Counted from the stretch's first letter, positions 54,664 to 63,667 are shown. The stretch is 64,000 bases of DNA from Azospirillum sp. TSO35-2 (GCF_003116095.1 NZ_LGRA01000018.1:1017740-1081739), one strand, 5' to 3'. The notes: generated by a model not told the origin, from the sequence alone. A program made the numbers and translations.

Positions 54664-55139
54664 TCAGGCCACCTTGCGGGCGGCCGGCATGCGCACGGTG
54701 ACCACCAGAGCGCCGATATCGGCTACGCTCGCGCGCCGGATCAGGTCGATGGTAATGCGCTCGTCTTCCGCCACATAGAGCTGGGATCACACGTGGTCGG
54801 GCGCCAGGGCCGCAATGTCCTCGATGGATGTCAGGCCGGCGGTGGACAGAATGCAGGGCACGTTGGCGTCGTGCACAGCCGGCGCCAGCAGCCGGTCCAC
54901 CCTCGGCCAGATGAGGTTGCCCAGCCCCACCGGCTCCAGGCCGATGAGGGCGGCGTAGGTGCGGCCGAACAGGGTGACCGCGGTGTCGCGCGCCGACACG
55001 GCGCGAAGATAGCGTGGGGGTTGCGGCGCAGGTTGCCCCCGTCCCCTGCCCAGCCCTCCAGAAAGTCGAAGACGATGCGCCGCCGCCGCGCCAGTGCGCG
55101 CAGATCGTCGAGGCAGGCAACATGATCCAGGGCTGACAT
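54664..55139 (-). pseudogene. Decayed FMN-dependent alpha-hydroxyacid oxidase/dehydrogenase
   Basis: From ATG 55139 the N-terminus is recognisable (ACLDDLRALARRRRIVFDFLEG, GGNLRRNPHAIF). After a frameshift near 55000 it continues with VTLFGRTYAALIGLEPVGLGNLIWPRVDRLLAPAVHDANV and the FMN-site strand CILSTAGLTSIEDIA. A stop then interrupts at about 54787, followed in the same frame by QLYVAEDERITIDLIRRA and ALVVTVRMPAARK, where it ends. The catalytic His and C-terminal FMN-phosphate region are absent. It starts 5 bp after the dctM stop and was the last gene of the operon. The family oxidises L-lactate, (S)-mandelate or glycolate. Confidence 0.75.
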
Positions 55140-55144
55140 GGCGC

Positions 55145-56446
55145 TCAGCCCATGTGCGTCGGCAGGAAGGTGGCGAGCGTCGGGAACAGGATGAGGATCG
55201 CCAGCCGCACGATGTCGGTCACCACGAAGGGCAGCACTCCATAGAAGATCGTTGAAATCTTCACGTCCTTAACCACGCTCTTGATGACGAAGACGTTCAT
55301 CCCAACCGGCGGGTGGATGAGGCCGAGTTCGACCGTCATGACGATGATGATGCCGAACCAGATCGGGTCGAAGCCCAGCGCCTGGATGACCGGGAAGATG
55401 ATAGGCACGGTCAGTATGATCATCGCCATGGCGTCCATGACGCAGCCCAGCACCAGATACATCAGCAAGATCAGCACCAGCACGCCATAAGGGCCCAGCC
55501 CGGTGCCGGTCAGCAGCTCCGTCACCCGCTGCGGCGTCTGCGTGATGGTGAGGAAGTAGCCGAACAGCAGCGCCCCGATTAGGATGGTGAAGACCGCCGC
55601 CGTCGTCCGCACCGATTCCAAGAGACAGCGCCAGAAATCGGACCACGACAGCTTGCGCCGCAGCACCGCAATGATGAAGGCGCCGCCCGCCCCCATGCCC
55701 GCCGCCTCGGTCGCCGTGAACAGGCCGCCGTACAGCCCGCCGATGACGAAGGCGAACAACAAGGTCACCGCCCACACGTCGCGCAGCGCCGCCAGCCGGT
55801 CTCCCCATGTGGCGCGCGGGCCGGCGGGCAGGAAGCCGGGGCGCAGCAGGCCGATGGCGGTGATGGTGGCCATGTACAAGGACACCGCGACGAGCCCCGG
55901 CACGATGCCGGCGATGAACAGCCGGCCGATGTCCTGCTGTGTGATCAGCCCGTACACCGCCAGCACGGTGGAGGGAGGGATCATGATGCCCAGTGTGCCG
56001 CCCGCCGCGATGACGCCGGTGGCGAACCCCTCGGGATAGGCGTAGCGCCGCATCTCGGGATAGGCCACGGTGGAGAAGGTGGCGGCAGTGGCGACCGATG
56101 AGCCGCAGATCGCCGCGAAGCCGCCGCACGCCGCGATGGTGGCGATCCCCAACCCGCCCTTCATGTGCCCCAGGAAGGTGTTGGCAGCGCGGAACAGCTC
56201 CCGGCTCATGCCGGAGGTGGAGGCGAAGGCGCCCATCAGCAGGAACAAAGGTATGACGGCGAAGTTGGCGTCGGTGACCGTGCGGATGGGCGACTGCGCC
56301 AGCAGCTTCAAGGCCGGCGTGAAGCCGTTGAGGTAGCCGAAACCGCACACCCCCACCATCCCCATGGCGATGCCCACGGGCACGCGCAGCATCATCAGGC
56401 CGAACAGGGTGGCGAAGCCGGTGATGGCGACGAGGTCGGTGCTCAT
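55145..56446 (-). CDS. dctM: TRAP transporter large permease (DctM)
   Basis: 433 residues with about 12 membrane helices of the DctM/SiaM type. Diagnostic blocks are RVPVGIAMGMVGVCGFGYL, IPLFLLMGAFASTSGMSRELF, GGFAAICGSSVATAATFSTVAYPEM, the IPPSTVLAVYGLITQQDIG segment, and GLIHPPVGMNVFVIKSV near the end. It carries the Na+-driven transport step. I chose ATG 56446, with GAGGG 5 bases upstream. ATG 56458 overlaps the dctQ stop (ATGA) and is also possible. Confidence 0.93.
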   Translation of the reverse strand: MSTDLVAITGFATLFGLMMLRVPVGIAMGMVGVCGFGYLNGFTPALKLLAQSPIRTVTDANFAVIPLFLLMGAFASTSGMSRELFRAANTFLGHMKGGLGIATIAACGGFAAICGSSVATAATFSTVAYPEMRRYAYPEGFATGVIAAGGTLGIMIPPSTVLAVYGLITQQDIGRLFIAGIVPGLVAVSLYMATITAIGLLRPGFLPAGPRATWGDRLAALRDVWAVTLLFAFVIGGLYGGLFTATEAAGMGAGGAFIIAVLRRKLSWSDFWRCLLESVRTTAAVFTILIGALLFGYFLTITQTPQRVTELLTGTGLGPYGVLVLILLMYLVLGCVMDAMAMIILTVPIIFPVIQALGFDPIWFGIIIVMTVELGLIHPPVGMNVFVIKSVVKDVKISTIFYGVLPFVVTDIVRLAILILFPTLATFLPTHMG

Positions 56447-56454
56447 GTGGTCCC

Positions 56455-56970
56455 TCATTCGGCGGTGGTGAGGTGGTGCGACAGGCGAGCAAACGCATCC
56501 GACCGCAGGACGAGGCGCACGGCGCGCACCACCAGCAGCAGCACCGATGCGGCAAGCCCCACCCAGGCGACGGCGTAGAACACCCACACCGGCATCTGCG
56601 TGTCGTAGGTGAGGACGTTGTCGCGCAGGGTCCCCAGCACCTTGTTCCCCATCATCCAGGCGAACGCCGCCATGGCGACCAGCGTGACGAGCGCCGCAAA
56701 CAGGTCCATCGCCTCCTGCACACGCGGGGCGCAGACGCTCCACAACAGGTCCACGGTGATGTGCTCGCCGCGATACCCCGCCCCGGCCATGCCCCAGAAG
56801 ATGAGGATGCCGAGCATCAGGCAGCTGAGGTCATAGCTGTCCGGGATGGACCAGGCGAACAGGTAGCGCAGGAACACCGACACGAACATCAGCGCCGTGA
56901 CGGCGGCGAGGAATCCCGCCGCCGTCAGCTCGATGCCGTGGATCACGCGGTCGATCACGCTGGATTCCAT
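56455..56970 (-). CDS. dctQ: TRAP transporter small permease (DctQ)
   Basis: 171 residues with four membrane helices: GIELTAAGFLAAVTALMFVSVFLRYLF, DLSCLMLGILIFWGMAGAGYRGEHITVDLL (containing the DctQ-type G-x-H-I-x-V-D motif), MDLFAALVTLVAMAAFAWMM and a last one at the C-terminus. It pairs with DctM and lies 22 bp after dctP. Confidence 0.9.
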   Translation of the reverse strand: MESSVIDRVIHGIELTAAGFLAAVTALMFVSVFLRYLFAWSIPDSYDLSCLMLGILIFWGMAGAGYRGEHITVDLLWSVCAPRVQEAMDLFAALVTLVAMAAFAWMMGNKVLGTLRDNVLTYDTQMPVWVFYAVAWVGLAASVLLLVVRAVRLVLRSDAFARLSHHLTTAE

Positions 56971-56992
56971 GGATCGGCTCCCCGGTTTCGGC

Positions 56993-58015
56993 TCAGAGGC
57001 CGCCCTTGTATCGTGTCAGGCTGGCCTGGAGTTCGGCCCAGACAGTGTCGGGGTTGGCACCGGTCTTGCGCACGGCATCGGCCCAATTCTTTTGCAGGGG
57101 TGCTGCCGCCTTCTTCCACTGGGCGAGTTGGTCGGGGGTAACGGGCACCACCTCGTGGTCCGGCATGGCCCGCATCTTGGCGCGTCCGCCGGCTTCGAAA
57201 TCGGCCCAGGGACCGGCGAACTTCACCGCCCAGTCGGTGGTGCAGTGGTCATCGATCACCTTCTTCTGCGCCACCGACATGCCGTCGTAGACGTCCTTGT
57301 TCATCGCCCAGACGTAGGAGGTCGAGTAGAGCGGCACGTCCAGATGGTACTTCACCACCTTGTCGATGCCGAACAGGATGACCGACTGCCAGGGGAAGCT
57401 GATGGCGTCGGCAACGCCGCGCTCCAGGATGTCGCGCGCCTCCGGGGCGGAGGCCTTGACGTTGGTGCCGCCCAGCAGGGTGACGAACTCGCCCATGGTG
57501 CCGTGGGCGGGGCGAACTTTCAGGCCCTTCATGTCCTCCGGCACGACGATTTTCTTGCGCGAATGCAGCGTGCCGGGGTCGTGCAGGAAGGACATGCAGA
57601 CCTTGACGTCCTTCATCTCGCGCGCAGCGTACTTGCGGTACCACGCGTCGAGCGCCGCCGTGCCGGCCGTGCCGTCGGCGAAGGTGAAGGGGATCTGCCC
57701 GGCGGCGATGATCGGGAAGCGGCCGGGCTGGTAGCCGGGGCTGATGTAGGCGAAATCGGCGATGCCATCGCGCACCATGTCATAGTGGTCGAACGCCTTG
57801 CCGAGCTGTTCGGCCGGGTAGATGGTGCCGGTGATGGTGCCCTTGGACTCCTTGGTGATGTCGTTGATCCATGCCTGAATGGAGGCCTGGAGCGGGTGCG
57901 TCGGCGGCACCCAGGTGGACATCTTCAGGTTCACCGGCTTGTCCTGCGCCAGCGCCGGCGCGATCCCACCCAGCATGGCCAGCAGGCCGAGCGTCACCGC
58001 CTGTACGGTCTTCAT
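56993..58015 (-). CDS. dctP: TRAP transporter solute-binding protein (DctP)
   Basis: 340 residues. A signal peptide (VTLGLLAMLGGIAPALA) is followed by the DctP fold: LKMSTWVPPTHPLQASIQAWINDI, GTITGTIYPAEQLGKAFDHYDMVRDG, DMKGLKVRPAHGTMGEFV (where a conserved Arg normally pairs with the substrate carboxylate), and ISFPWQSVILFGIDKVVKYH. It binds an organic acid in the periplasm for DctQM. A GGGAGG site stands before ATG 58015. Its place beside a 2-hydroxyacid dehydrogenase and a ThDP enzyme points to a hydroxy- or keto-acid ligand. Confidence 0.92.
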   Translation of the reverse strand: MKTVQAVTLGLLAMLGGIAPALAQDKPVNLKMSTWVPPTHPLQASIQAWINDITKESKGTITGTIYPAEQLGKAFDHYDMVRDGIADFAYISPGYQPGRFPIIAAGQIPFTFADGTAGTAALDAWYRKYAAREMKDVKVCMSFLHDPGTLHSRKKIVVPEDMKGLKVRPAHGTMGEFVTLLGGTNVKASAPEARDILERGVADAISFPWQSVILFGIDKVVKYHLDVPLYSTSYVWAMNKDVYDGMSVAQKKVIDDHCTTDWAVKFAGPWADFEAGGRAKMRAMPDHEVVPVTPDQLAQWKKAAAPLQKNWADAVRKTGANPDTVWAELQASLTRYKGGL

Positions 58016-58057
58016 CGGGTTTCCTCCCACCTTTTTTGTTCCGCTGCCCGCACCGGG

Positions 58058-59464
58058 TCAGCGGTCGAACACCTTGCCCGGATTGAGAATGCCGCGCGGG
58101 TCGAGGGCGGCCTTGAGAGTGCGCATCAGCGCCACCGCCTCCGGCGCCACGGAATGGCCGAGGTAGGGCTTCTTCAAGAGGCCGATGCCATGCTCGGCGG
58201 ACACCGATCCGCGGAACTCCCGCACCGTGCCGTAGACGAGGTCCTCGACCTCCTCTTCCGGCTGCGGGCCGTCGCCAACCTTGATGCAGACGTGGACGTT
58301 GCTGTCGGCGATATGGCCGAAGAACACCGGCGTCACGGCATCACCCCAACGCGCCGCCAGCCGGCCGCGCAACGTCTCCACGAAGGCGCCGATGCGCGCC
58401 ACCGGGATGCTGACGTCGAAGCCCACGTGCGGCCACAACGTGCGCAGAAAGGCGCCCGAGGTGTCGCGCACCTCCCACAAGGCGCGCGCCTGATCCCCGG
58501 AGCGGGCGATCACCGCGTCCTCCACCACGCCGGCCTCGAACGCGCGCTCCAGAAAGCGTTCGAACCGCTCCTGGTCCGCCTGCTGGTCGGTGCCCATGCT
58601 CTCCACCAGCACGTAGCCTTCATGGCCGTGCGGCAACGGCAGCGCGCGGGACAGAGCGGAGCCGGCCAGCCGGTAGAAGTCCGGCCACATCATCTCGAAG
58701 GCGGAGAGCGTGCCGCCCAGCTCCTCCCGCGCCAGCCTCAGCAGATCGACGGCAGCGTCGAAACCGGCCAGCGCGCACAGCGCCGAGCACACGCCGCGGG
58801 GCTTTGGATGCAGGCGCAGCACGGCGCGCGTCACCACGCCCAGCGTTCCCTCGCTGCCGATGAAGAGCTGCTTGAGGTCATAGCCGGCGTTGTTCTTCAG
58901 CATGGTGTTGAGCGCCGACACCACAGTGCCGTCGGCCAGCACCACCTCCAGCCCGAGCACGAGGTCACGCGCCATGCCGTAGCGCAGCACCCGGTTGCCC
59001 CCGGCGTTGGTGGAGATGTTGCCGCCCACCTGGCACGAACCGCGCCCACCGAGATCAAGCGGGTAGAACAGCCCCGCCGCGTCCGCTGCCTCCTGCACCG
59101 CCTGCATGGTGACGCCGGCCTGCACGGTGATGGTGGCGCCGGCGGTGTCGACGTCCTCGATGGCGCGCAGCCGTTCGAGTGACAGGACGACGCAGCCCTC
59201 CACCGGGGTGGCGCCACCGGCGAGCCCGGTGAGGCCGCCCTGCGGCACCACCGGCTGGCAATGCTGATGGCAGAGGCGCAGCACGGTCGACACCTGCGCC
59301 GTGTCGCGCGGGTAGACGGCGGCCAGGATTCGCCCACCCTCGGGCAGCGCCAGCATCCAATCCCGGCGGTGGCGCGCGTCGATGTCGCCACCGATGCGCA
59401 CCCCGTTTGGGCCGAGCGCCGCCTGCAAGGCGGCGACAATCCCCGTGGTGATGGCCGTGGTCAT
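58058..59464 (-). CDS. FAD-linked 2-hydroxyacid dehydrogenase (D-lactate/glycolate/D-mandelate type)
   Basis: 468 residues of the FAD_binding_4/GlcD family. The FAD-binding PCMH domain has VVPQGGLTGLAGGATPVEG, LGGRGSCQVGGNISTNAGGNRVLRYG, and NNAGYDLKQLFIGSEGTLGVVT. The C-terminal half (FAD-oxidase_C) has GHIADSNVHVCIKVG and ends SAEHGIGLLKKPYLGHSVAP then DPRGILNPGKVF. It should oxidise a D-2-hydroxyacid to the 2-oxoacid and pass electrons to the quinone or cytochrome chain. GGGAGGA precedes ATG 59464. In an operon with the ThDP enzyme and ALDH it supplies the 2-oxoacid. The exact substrate is unknown. Confidence 0.88.
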   Translation of the reverse strand: MTTAITTGIVAALQAALGPNGVRIGGDIDARHRRDWMLALPEGGRILAAVYPRDTAQVSTVLRLCHQHCQPVVPQGGLTGLAGGATPVEGCVVLSLERLRAIEDVDTAGATITVQAGVTMQAVQEAADAAGLFYPLDLGGRGSCQVGGNISTNAGGNRVLRYGMARDLVLGLEVVLADGTVVSALNTMLKNNAGYDLKQLFIGSEGTLGVVTRAVLRLHPKPRGVCSALCALAGFDAAVDLLRLAREELGGTLSAFEMMWPDFYRLAGSALSRALPLPHGHEGYVLVESMGTDQQADQERFERFLERAFEAGVVEDAVIARSGDQARALWEVRDTSGAFLRTLWPHVGFDVSIPVARIGAFVETLRGRLAARWGDAVTPVFFGHIADSNVHVCIKVGDGPQPEEEVEDLVYGTVREFRGSVSAEHGIGLLKKPYLGHSVAPEAVALMRTLKAALDPRGILNPGKVFDR

Positions 59465-59478
59465 GGCCGATCCTCCCC

Positions 59479-60951
59479 TCAGAACGGATAGCGTGGTGCT
59501 TCGCCCTTGATGGTGATCCAGCGCCACTGAGTGAAGGCGTCCCAGTTGGCCGGGCCGCCGACGCTCTCCCCGTTGCCGGAATGGCCGCGGCCGCCGAAGG
59601 GGATGTACGGCTCGTCGGCGACCGTCTGGTCGTTGATGTGCAACAGGCCGGTGTTCAGCCGCTCACCCACGGCCAGCGCCCGCGCCACCGAAGCCGAGAT
59701 GACGCCCGCCGACAGCCCGTATTCCGTGGCGTTGGCCAGCCGCACTGCTTCATCGTCGCTGGCGAAGCTGGTGACGCAGGCGACCGGGCCGAAGATCTCC
59801 TCCTCGAAGGCGCGCATGCCGGGCCTGACGCCGGACAGCACGGTCGGCCGATAGAACAGGTTTTCATAGGTGCCGCCGGCGACCAGCGTCGCGCCGGCCG
59901 CTATCGTGTCGGTCACGATGGCGTGCACGCGCTCCAACTGGCGCTGGTTGATCAAGGGACCGAGCGCCACCGACTCCAGAGCTGGGTTGCCGACGGGCAG
60001 GTGCCGTGCTTTCTCGGCCAGCCGCTCCACCAACCCCGCCGCCAGGGATTCGTGGACGAGGATGCGGCCGGATGCCATGCAGATTTGCCCCTGGTGCAGA
60101 TAGGCACCCCAGGCGGCGTTCGAGGCGGCGAGATCGAGGTCGGCGTCGTCCAGGATGATCAGCGCATTCTTGCCGCCCAGCTCCAACTGCACGCGTTTCA
60201 GGTGCCGGCTCGCCAGTTCGCCCACCCGCCGGCCGGCAGCGGTGGAACCGGTGAAGGAGATCATGGCGACGTCCGGGTCCGTGCACAGCGCCTCGCCTGC
60301 GTCGCCGCCGCCGGGCAGCACGTGCAGCACCCCCTTGGGCAGCCCAGCCTCTTCCAGCACGCGGGCGATGATGATTCCGCCGGTGACGGGGGTTTGCGGG
60401 TCGGGCTTCAGCACCACCGCGTTGCCGGTCGCCAGCGCCGGCACCACCGCGCGGATCGACAGGATCAATGGGAAGTTGAAAGGGGAAATGACGCCCACCA
60501 CACCGTGTGGCACCCGCTTGGCGAGGCTGATGCGGCCGTCCACGCTGGGCAGGACGTAGCCCTGCGGCTCGCCCAGCATGGCGGCCGCCTTTTCCAGGAT
60601 GCCCTTGGCCATCTTCAACTCGACGCCGGCCTTGGGCGGGATGCAACCCGTCTCACGGACGATCCAGCCAGTCAGCTCCGCCTCGTTCTCCTTCACGAGG
60701 CGGGCGGCCGCACGCATGACCTCAGCCCGCTCCTCGAAGGAGGTGGCCGCCCAGGCCGTCTGGTTGGCGTGGGCGCTGGCGCAGGCAGCGCGCACATGCT
60801 CCGCCGTGGCGTGGCCGAGGCGGGTCAGCGTCTCGCCGGTCGCCTTCTCCAGCACGTCGATGCGCGCGTCGGCCGTGTTCCAGGCGCCGTCGAACAGGCG
60901 GCCGTGCCAGCGCGCCTCATCCAGGAACGGGGTGGTCGCTTGTGTGGTCAT
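59479..60951 (-). CDS. NAD(P)-dependent aldehyde dehydrogenase (benzaldehyde-dehydrogenase-like)
   Basis: 490 residues of the ALDH superfamily. The cofactor loop is SFTGSTAAGRRVGELA, the general-base Glu is in LELGGKNALIIL, and the nucleophile Cys is in HQGQICMASGRILVHE. The N-box is VISPFNFPLILSIRAVVPALATGNAVVLKP. It resembles XylC/benzaldehyde and vanillin dehydrogenases. It would oxidise the aldehyde released by the upstream ThDP enzyme. ATG 60951 has GGAG 9 bases upstream. ATG 60960 and TTG 60966 are in frame alternatives. It starts 21 bp after the ThDP gene. Confidence 0.9.
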   Translation of the reverse strand: MTTQATTPFLDEARWHGRLFDGAWNTADARIDVLEKATGETLTRLGHATAEHVRAACASAHANQTAWAATSFEERAEVMRAAARLVKENEAELTGWIVRETGCIPPKAGVELKMAKGILEKAAAMLGEPQGYVLPSVDGRISLAKRVPHGVVGVISPFNFPLILSIRAVVPALATGNAVVLKPDPQTPVTGGIIIARVLEEAGLPKGVLHVLPGGGDAGEALCTDPDVAMISFTGSTAAGRRVGELASRHLKRVQLELGGKNALIILDDADLDLAASNAAWGAYLHQGQICMASGRILVHESLAAGLVERLAEKARHLPVGNPALESVALGPLINQRQLERVHAIVTDTIAAGATLVAGGTYENLFYRPTVLSGVRPGMRAFEEEIFGPVACVTSFASDDEAVRLANATEYGLSAGVISASVARALAVGERLNTGLLHINDQTVADEPYIPFGGRGHSGNGESVGGPANWDAFTQWRWITIKGEAPRYPF

Positions 60952-60972
60952 GGCGGGCATCTCCAAACCGGA

Positions 60973-62685
60973 TCAGAGGTGGGGCACCTGGACGTCGAGC
61001 ACCGCCGCGCGCTTGGACGTGCGCACGCAGGCGAAGGCTTCCTCCAGGGCGGAATCGAGATCGGCTGCGGCGTGCACGGTCAGGCCCAGCGCGCCGCCTG
61101 ACGCGGCGGCGATGCCGGCGTAATCGGATGGCGGGTCGAAGGACACGCCAATGTCGTCGGCGCGGCTGGCGTAGCCGTCGGGGTGCACAGCCAGCGTGGA
61201 GAATTTGGGCGCACGCCAACCGCCGTTGTTGAAGACGATCTGCACGAACGGCGTTTCGTAGCGCCGCGCCATCCAATGCACCGAGGAGGGCACCGAAAAC
61301 ATGTACGACCCGTCGCCGGTCAGGGCGACAACGGTCTTGTCCGGGAACGCCAGCTTGGCCCCGATCGCCGCCCCGCCGTTCCAGCCCAGGGAGCCGCCGC
61401 CGCTGGTGAAGACGCCGCCCGGCCGGCCGGAGCGCAGGTGCTTCATCACCACGGGATAGTTGGTGATGCCTTCGTTGAGGACGATGGTGTTGTCGTCAAC
61501 GAAGCGGCGCACCCGCGACACCAGGTATTCCGGGGTGACACCGCCCCCGTCCGTCGGCCGCTCCAGCGCCTCCAGCGCGCCGTCGAGCCGCTGGTGGCGG
61601 GCGCCGTAGTGGGCGCGCCGCTCGCCGACCAGGCGCTCGTCCGCAGGGAGCGTGTCGAGCCGGCCGTTCACCTGCGCCAGCGCCGTCGCCACGTCGGCCT
61701 GGAAGCTGCCGGCCGCCGGGATGTACCAGAGCGGCATCTGCTGTTTCAGCGCGTCCACATCGATGTGGTGGATGGTGGCCTGGGGATTCGGCCGGTTGAC
61801 GGTGGGGATCCAGGGGATGTCGCTGTCCAGCACCAGGACGTAGTCCGCCTCGGCCAGCGCCTCGTTCTGCACCGGCTCGTTCCAGGCGATGCCCTGGTGC
61901 ATGGGGTGGGTGAGCGGGAAGTTCATATAGTTGGACACGGATTCCAGCACACCCACCGCCAGTCGGTCGCACAGGCGCAGAAGTTCCGCCACCGCCTCGT
62001 GCCGACGGCCAAGGTACGAGGTGACGACCAGCGGCCGGCGCGCCGCCAGCAGCCTGCCCGCGATGGCTTCGACCGCCGTCTCGGGCAGCGGGGCCGGCGG
62101 CAGCGGAGGCGTCCAGGCCAGCGGGCCGGTCGGTTCCACCGCCTCCTCCATCACCTCTCGCGCGCCCATCAGGTAGACGGGACCTTTGGGGTCGCTGTAA
62201 GCGAGCTGGAAGGCGCGGTTGACGAGTTGGCGGACGTTGCGGCCGGTGCGGATCTCGTTGTCGTATTTCATGTAGCCGCGCACGAGGCCACGCTGGTCGT
62301 GAACGTCCTGGATCCACTGGATGAACTCGTTGCGGCTGCCCTTCAGCTCGCCCTCCTGGGTGAAGGGGGAAGCGCCGGCGAAGATCAGTGCGGGAATACG
62401 CGCCTTGGCGACGTTGTGGACGGCGCCGGCCAGCGCCTGGGTGCCGCACTCCACATGCACCACCACGGCCTGGGCGCGACCGCTGACCTGCGCGTAGCCG
62501 TGCGCGGCGCTCAGCGCCACCATCTCGTTGGGACAGGTGATGAGCCGCGGCACCGGGCGGCCGGTGGCGCGCGCCTCGGCCAGACTCTCGACCAACGCCG
62601 GATGGTCACTGCCGAGGTTGGCGAAGATGATGGACACGCCTGCGTCTTGCAGCGCGTCGAGAAAAGCCGTGCTGGTGGTGTACAT
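60973..62685 (-). CDS. Thiamine-diphosphate-dependent enzyme, benzoylformate decarboxylase/acetolactate synthase superfamily
   Basis: 570 residues with three-domain ThDP architecture. The N-terminal Pyr domain has FANLGSDHPALVESL, the conserved activating Glu in CPNEMVALSAAHGYAQVSGRA and VVVHVECGTQALAG. The central domain has RRPLVVTSYLGRRHEA. The C-terminal PP domain carries the ThDP/Mg motif ALTGDGSYMFSVPSSVHWMARR through FNNGGW. The context (2-hydroxyacid dehydrogenase, ALDH) suggests a 2-oxoacid decarboxylase. The Ser and one of the two His of benzoylformate decarboxylase appear present (GS in NLGS; VVVH), but the second His (His281) position seems replaced, so the substrate may differ. 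It is the first structural gene after the MarR regulator. Confidence 0.82.
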   Translation of the reverse strand: MYTTSTAFLDALQDAGVSIIFANLGSDHPALVESLAEARATGRPVPRLITCPNEMVALSAAHGYAQVSGRAQAVVVHVECGTQALAGAVHNVAKARIPALIFAGASPFTQEGELKGSRNEFIQWIQDVHDQRGLVRGYMKYDNEIRTGRNVRQLVNRAFQLAYSDPKGPVYLMGAREVMEEAVEPTGPLAWTPPLPPAPLPETAVEAIAGRLLAARRPLVVTSYLGRRHEAVAELLRLCDRLAVGVLESVSNYMNFPLTHPMHQGIAWNEPVQNEALAEADYVLVLDSDIPWIPTVNRPNPQATIHHIDVDALKQQMPLWYIPAAGSFQADVATALAQVNGRLDTLPADERLVGERRAHYGARHQRLDGALEALERPTDGGGVTPEYLVSRVRRFVDDNTIVLNEGITNYPVVMKHLRSGRPGGVFTSGGGSLGWNGGAAIGAKLAFPDKTVVALTGDGSYMFSVPSSVHWMARRYETPFVQIVFNNGGWRAPKFSTLAVHPDGYASRADDIGVSFDPPSDYAGIAAASGGALGLTVHAAADLDSALEEAFACVRTSKRAAVLDVQVPHL

Positions 62686-62722
62686 GGTGTGCCTTCATTT
62701 TGCCCGGTCTTTGCCGGGGAGG

Positions 62723-63244
62723 TCAGCCCAGGGACATCTTGATGCGGCGCAGCAGGCGGATGAGCTCGGGCTTGGCGTCGATGCCGACAATGCGGTCCAG
62801 CTCGTCGTCGTGCGCCCGGGCGTGGGCGGACAGCGTACGGCTCAGCTCCTCCCCCGCCGGGGTAAGGGTAAGGGCGTAGCTGCGCCGGTCGTTGAGCAGG
62901 CGGCGCTTCTTCACGTAGCCGCGCCGGACGAAATCCTCGACCATCGGGGTCAGGCTGGACTTGTCGCGGCCGCAGCCTCGGCTCAGTGCCGTCTGGGTGA
63001 TGCCGGGGTTTTCGGCGATCAGCGCCATGAAGGTCAGGTGTCCGGGCTTGATGTTCAGCCCCTCCAGTCCCTCATCCCGCGCGATGCGCTGGAAGAACGC
63101 CTGATACGAGGCTTCCTGCGCCAACCGCAGATGAAAGCCGATGAAGTCACCGAGCATCCCCAGCCACACCTCGCCGTCGGCGGGTGAACCCGTGGTTTCA
63201 ATGTCGTCAGGCTCCGGCCTGGGGCGCGTGCCGCGTTCCGCCAT
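62723..63244 (-). CDS. MarR-family transcriptional regulator
   Basis: 173 residues with a winged helix-turn-helix. LTFMALIAENPGITQTALSRGCGRDKSSLTPMVEDFVRRGYV is the recognition part, and KKRRLLNDRRSYALTLTPAGEELSRTL is the wing. The N-terminal helix contains a hydrophobic ligand-side region (LGDFIGFHLRLAQEASYQAFF). The domain order suggests repression relieved by an aromatic or small organic acid. A strong ribosome site (GGGGAGGA) stands 8 bases before ATG 63244. It is first in the operon with 37 bp to the ThDP gene, so it is probably auto-regulated. Confidence 0.88.
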   Translation of the reverse strand: MAERGTRPRPEPDDIETTGSPADGEVWLGMLGDFIGFHLRLAQEASYQAFFQRIARDEGLEGLNIKPGHLTFMALIAENPGITQTALSRGCGRDKSSLTPMVEDFVRRGYVKKRRLLNDRRSYALTLTPAGEELSRTLSAHARAHDDELDRIVGIDAKPELIRLLRRIKMSLG

Positions 63245-63476
63245 AACAGATTCCTCCCCTGTGCGCCGCTTGCGTGAAGCGCCTGTGAACCTGCTTCGAT
63301 GAGATGTGTCCTCCCGCACCCTGAAAGAATGCGGGTAAAGGGATTCCGCGCGCCAAACACGCAGGCCCCACGCAGCCCGGCAAGGACAGTCCATGCGATG
63401 GATCATGTCCTCTGCCTCCCTACGCACCACCGGTGAGGTGGCACAGCGCAGGGTCCCCCTGCTTCATTGTGAGCGG

Positions 63477-63505
63477 AGCGTAGCATCAGGTTTGTTCGTC
63501 TGCAA
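63477..63505 (-). promoter_or_regulatory. Candidate promoter of the MarR-TRAP operon
   Basis: On the minus strand TTGCAG (63505-63500) and TACGCT (63482-63477) are spaced 17 bp, near the consensus of a housekeeping-type promoter. Transcription would start at about 63470, giving a roughly 225-nt leader before the MarR start. The 63245-63660 gap shows no gene. Confidence 0.35.
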
Positions 63506-63509
63506 GATA

Positions 63510-63538
63510 GTTTGACTCCCTACTGTTGGGAGCAAAAC
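63510..63538. promoter_or_regulatory. Imperfect dyad just upstream of the candidate promoter
   Basis: GTTTGACTCCC (63510-63520) faces GGGAGCAAAAC (63528-63538) across 7 bases, matching at 9 of 11 paired positions. It lies immediately before the -35 hexamer on the minus strand. MarR-type regulators bind dyads of about this size. A different regulator is equally possible. Confidence 0.35.
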
Positions 63539-63667
63539 GATTTCTCCTGGCGAGCCGGCCGGAGCGCGCGATCCGATGTGGGTGGCGCCCGCCGCCTGCG
63601 CGTCATGTCGACATTCGTGGCGAACCCTGATGTCGAAGCGTAGCGTTGGCGCAGCGAGGTACGGGAT

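Noticed and set aside
60973-62685. Naming the ThDP enzyme outright as benzoylformate decarboxylase (mdlC)
   Set aside because: Only part of the diagnostic active-site set appears conserved and the sequence is more distant than true MdlC, so a substrate-neutral call is safer.
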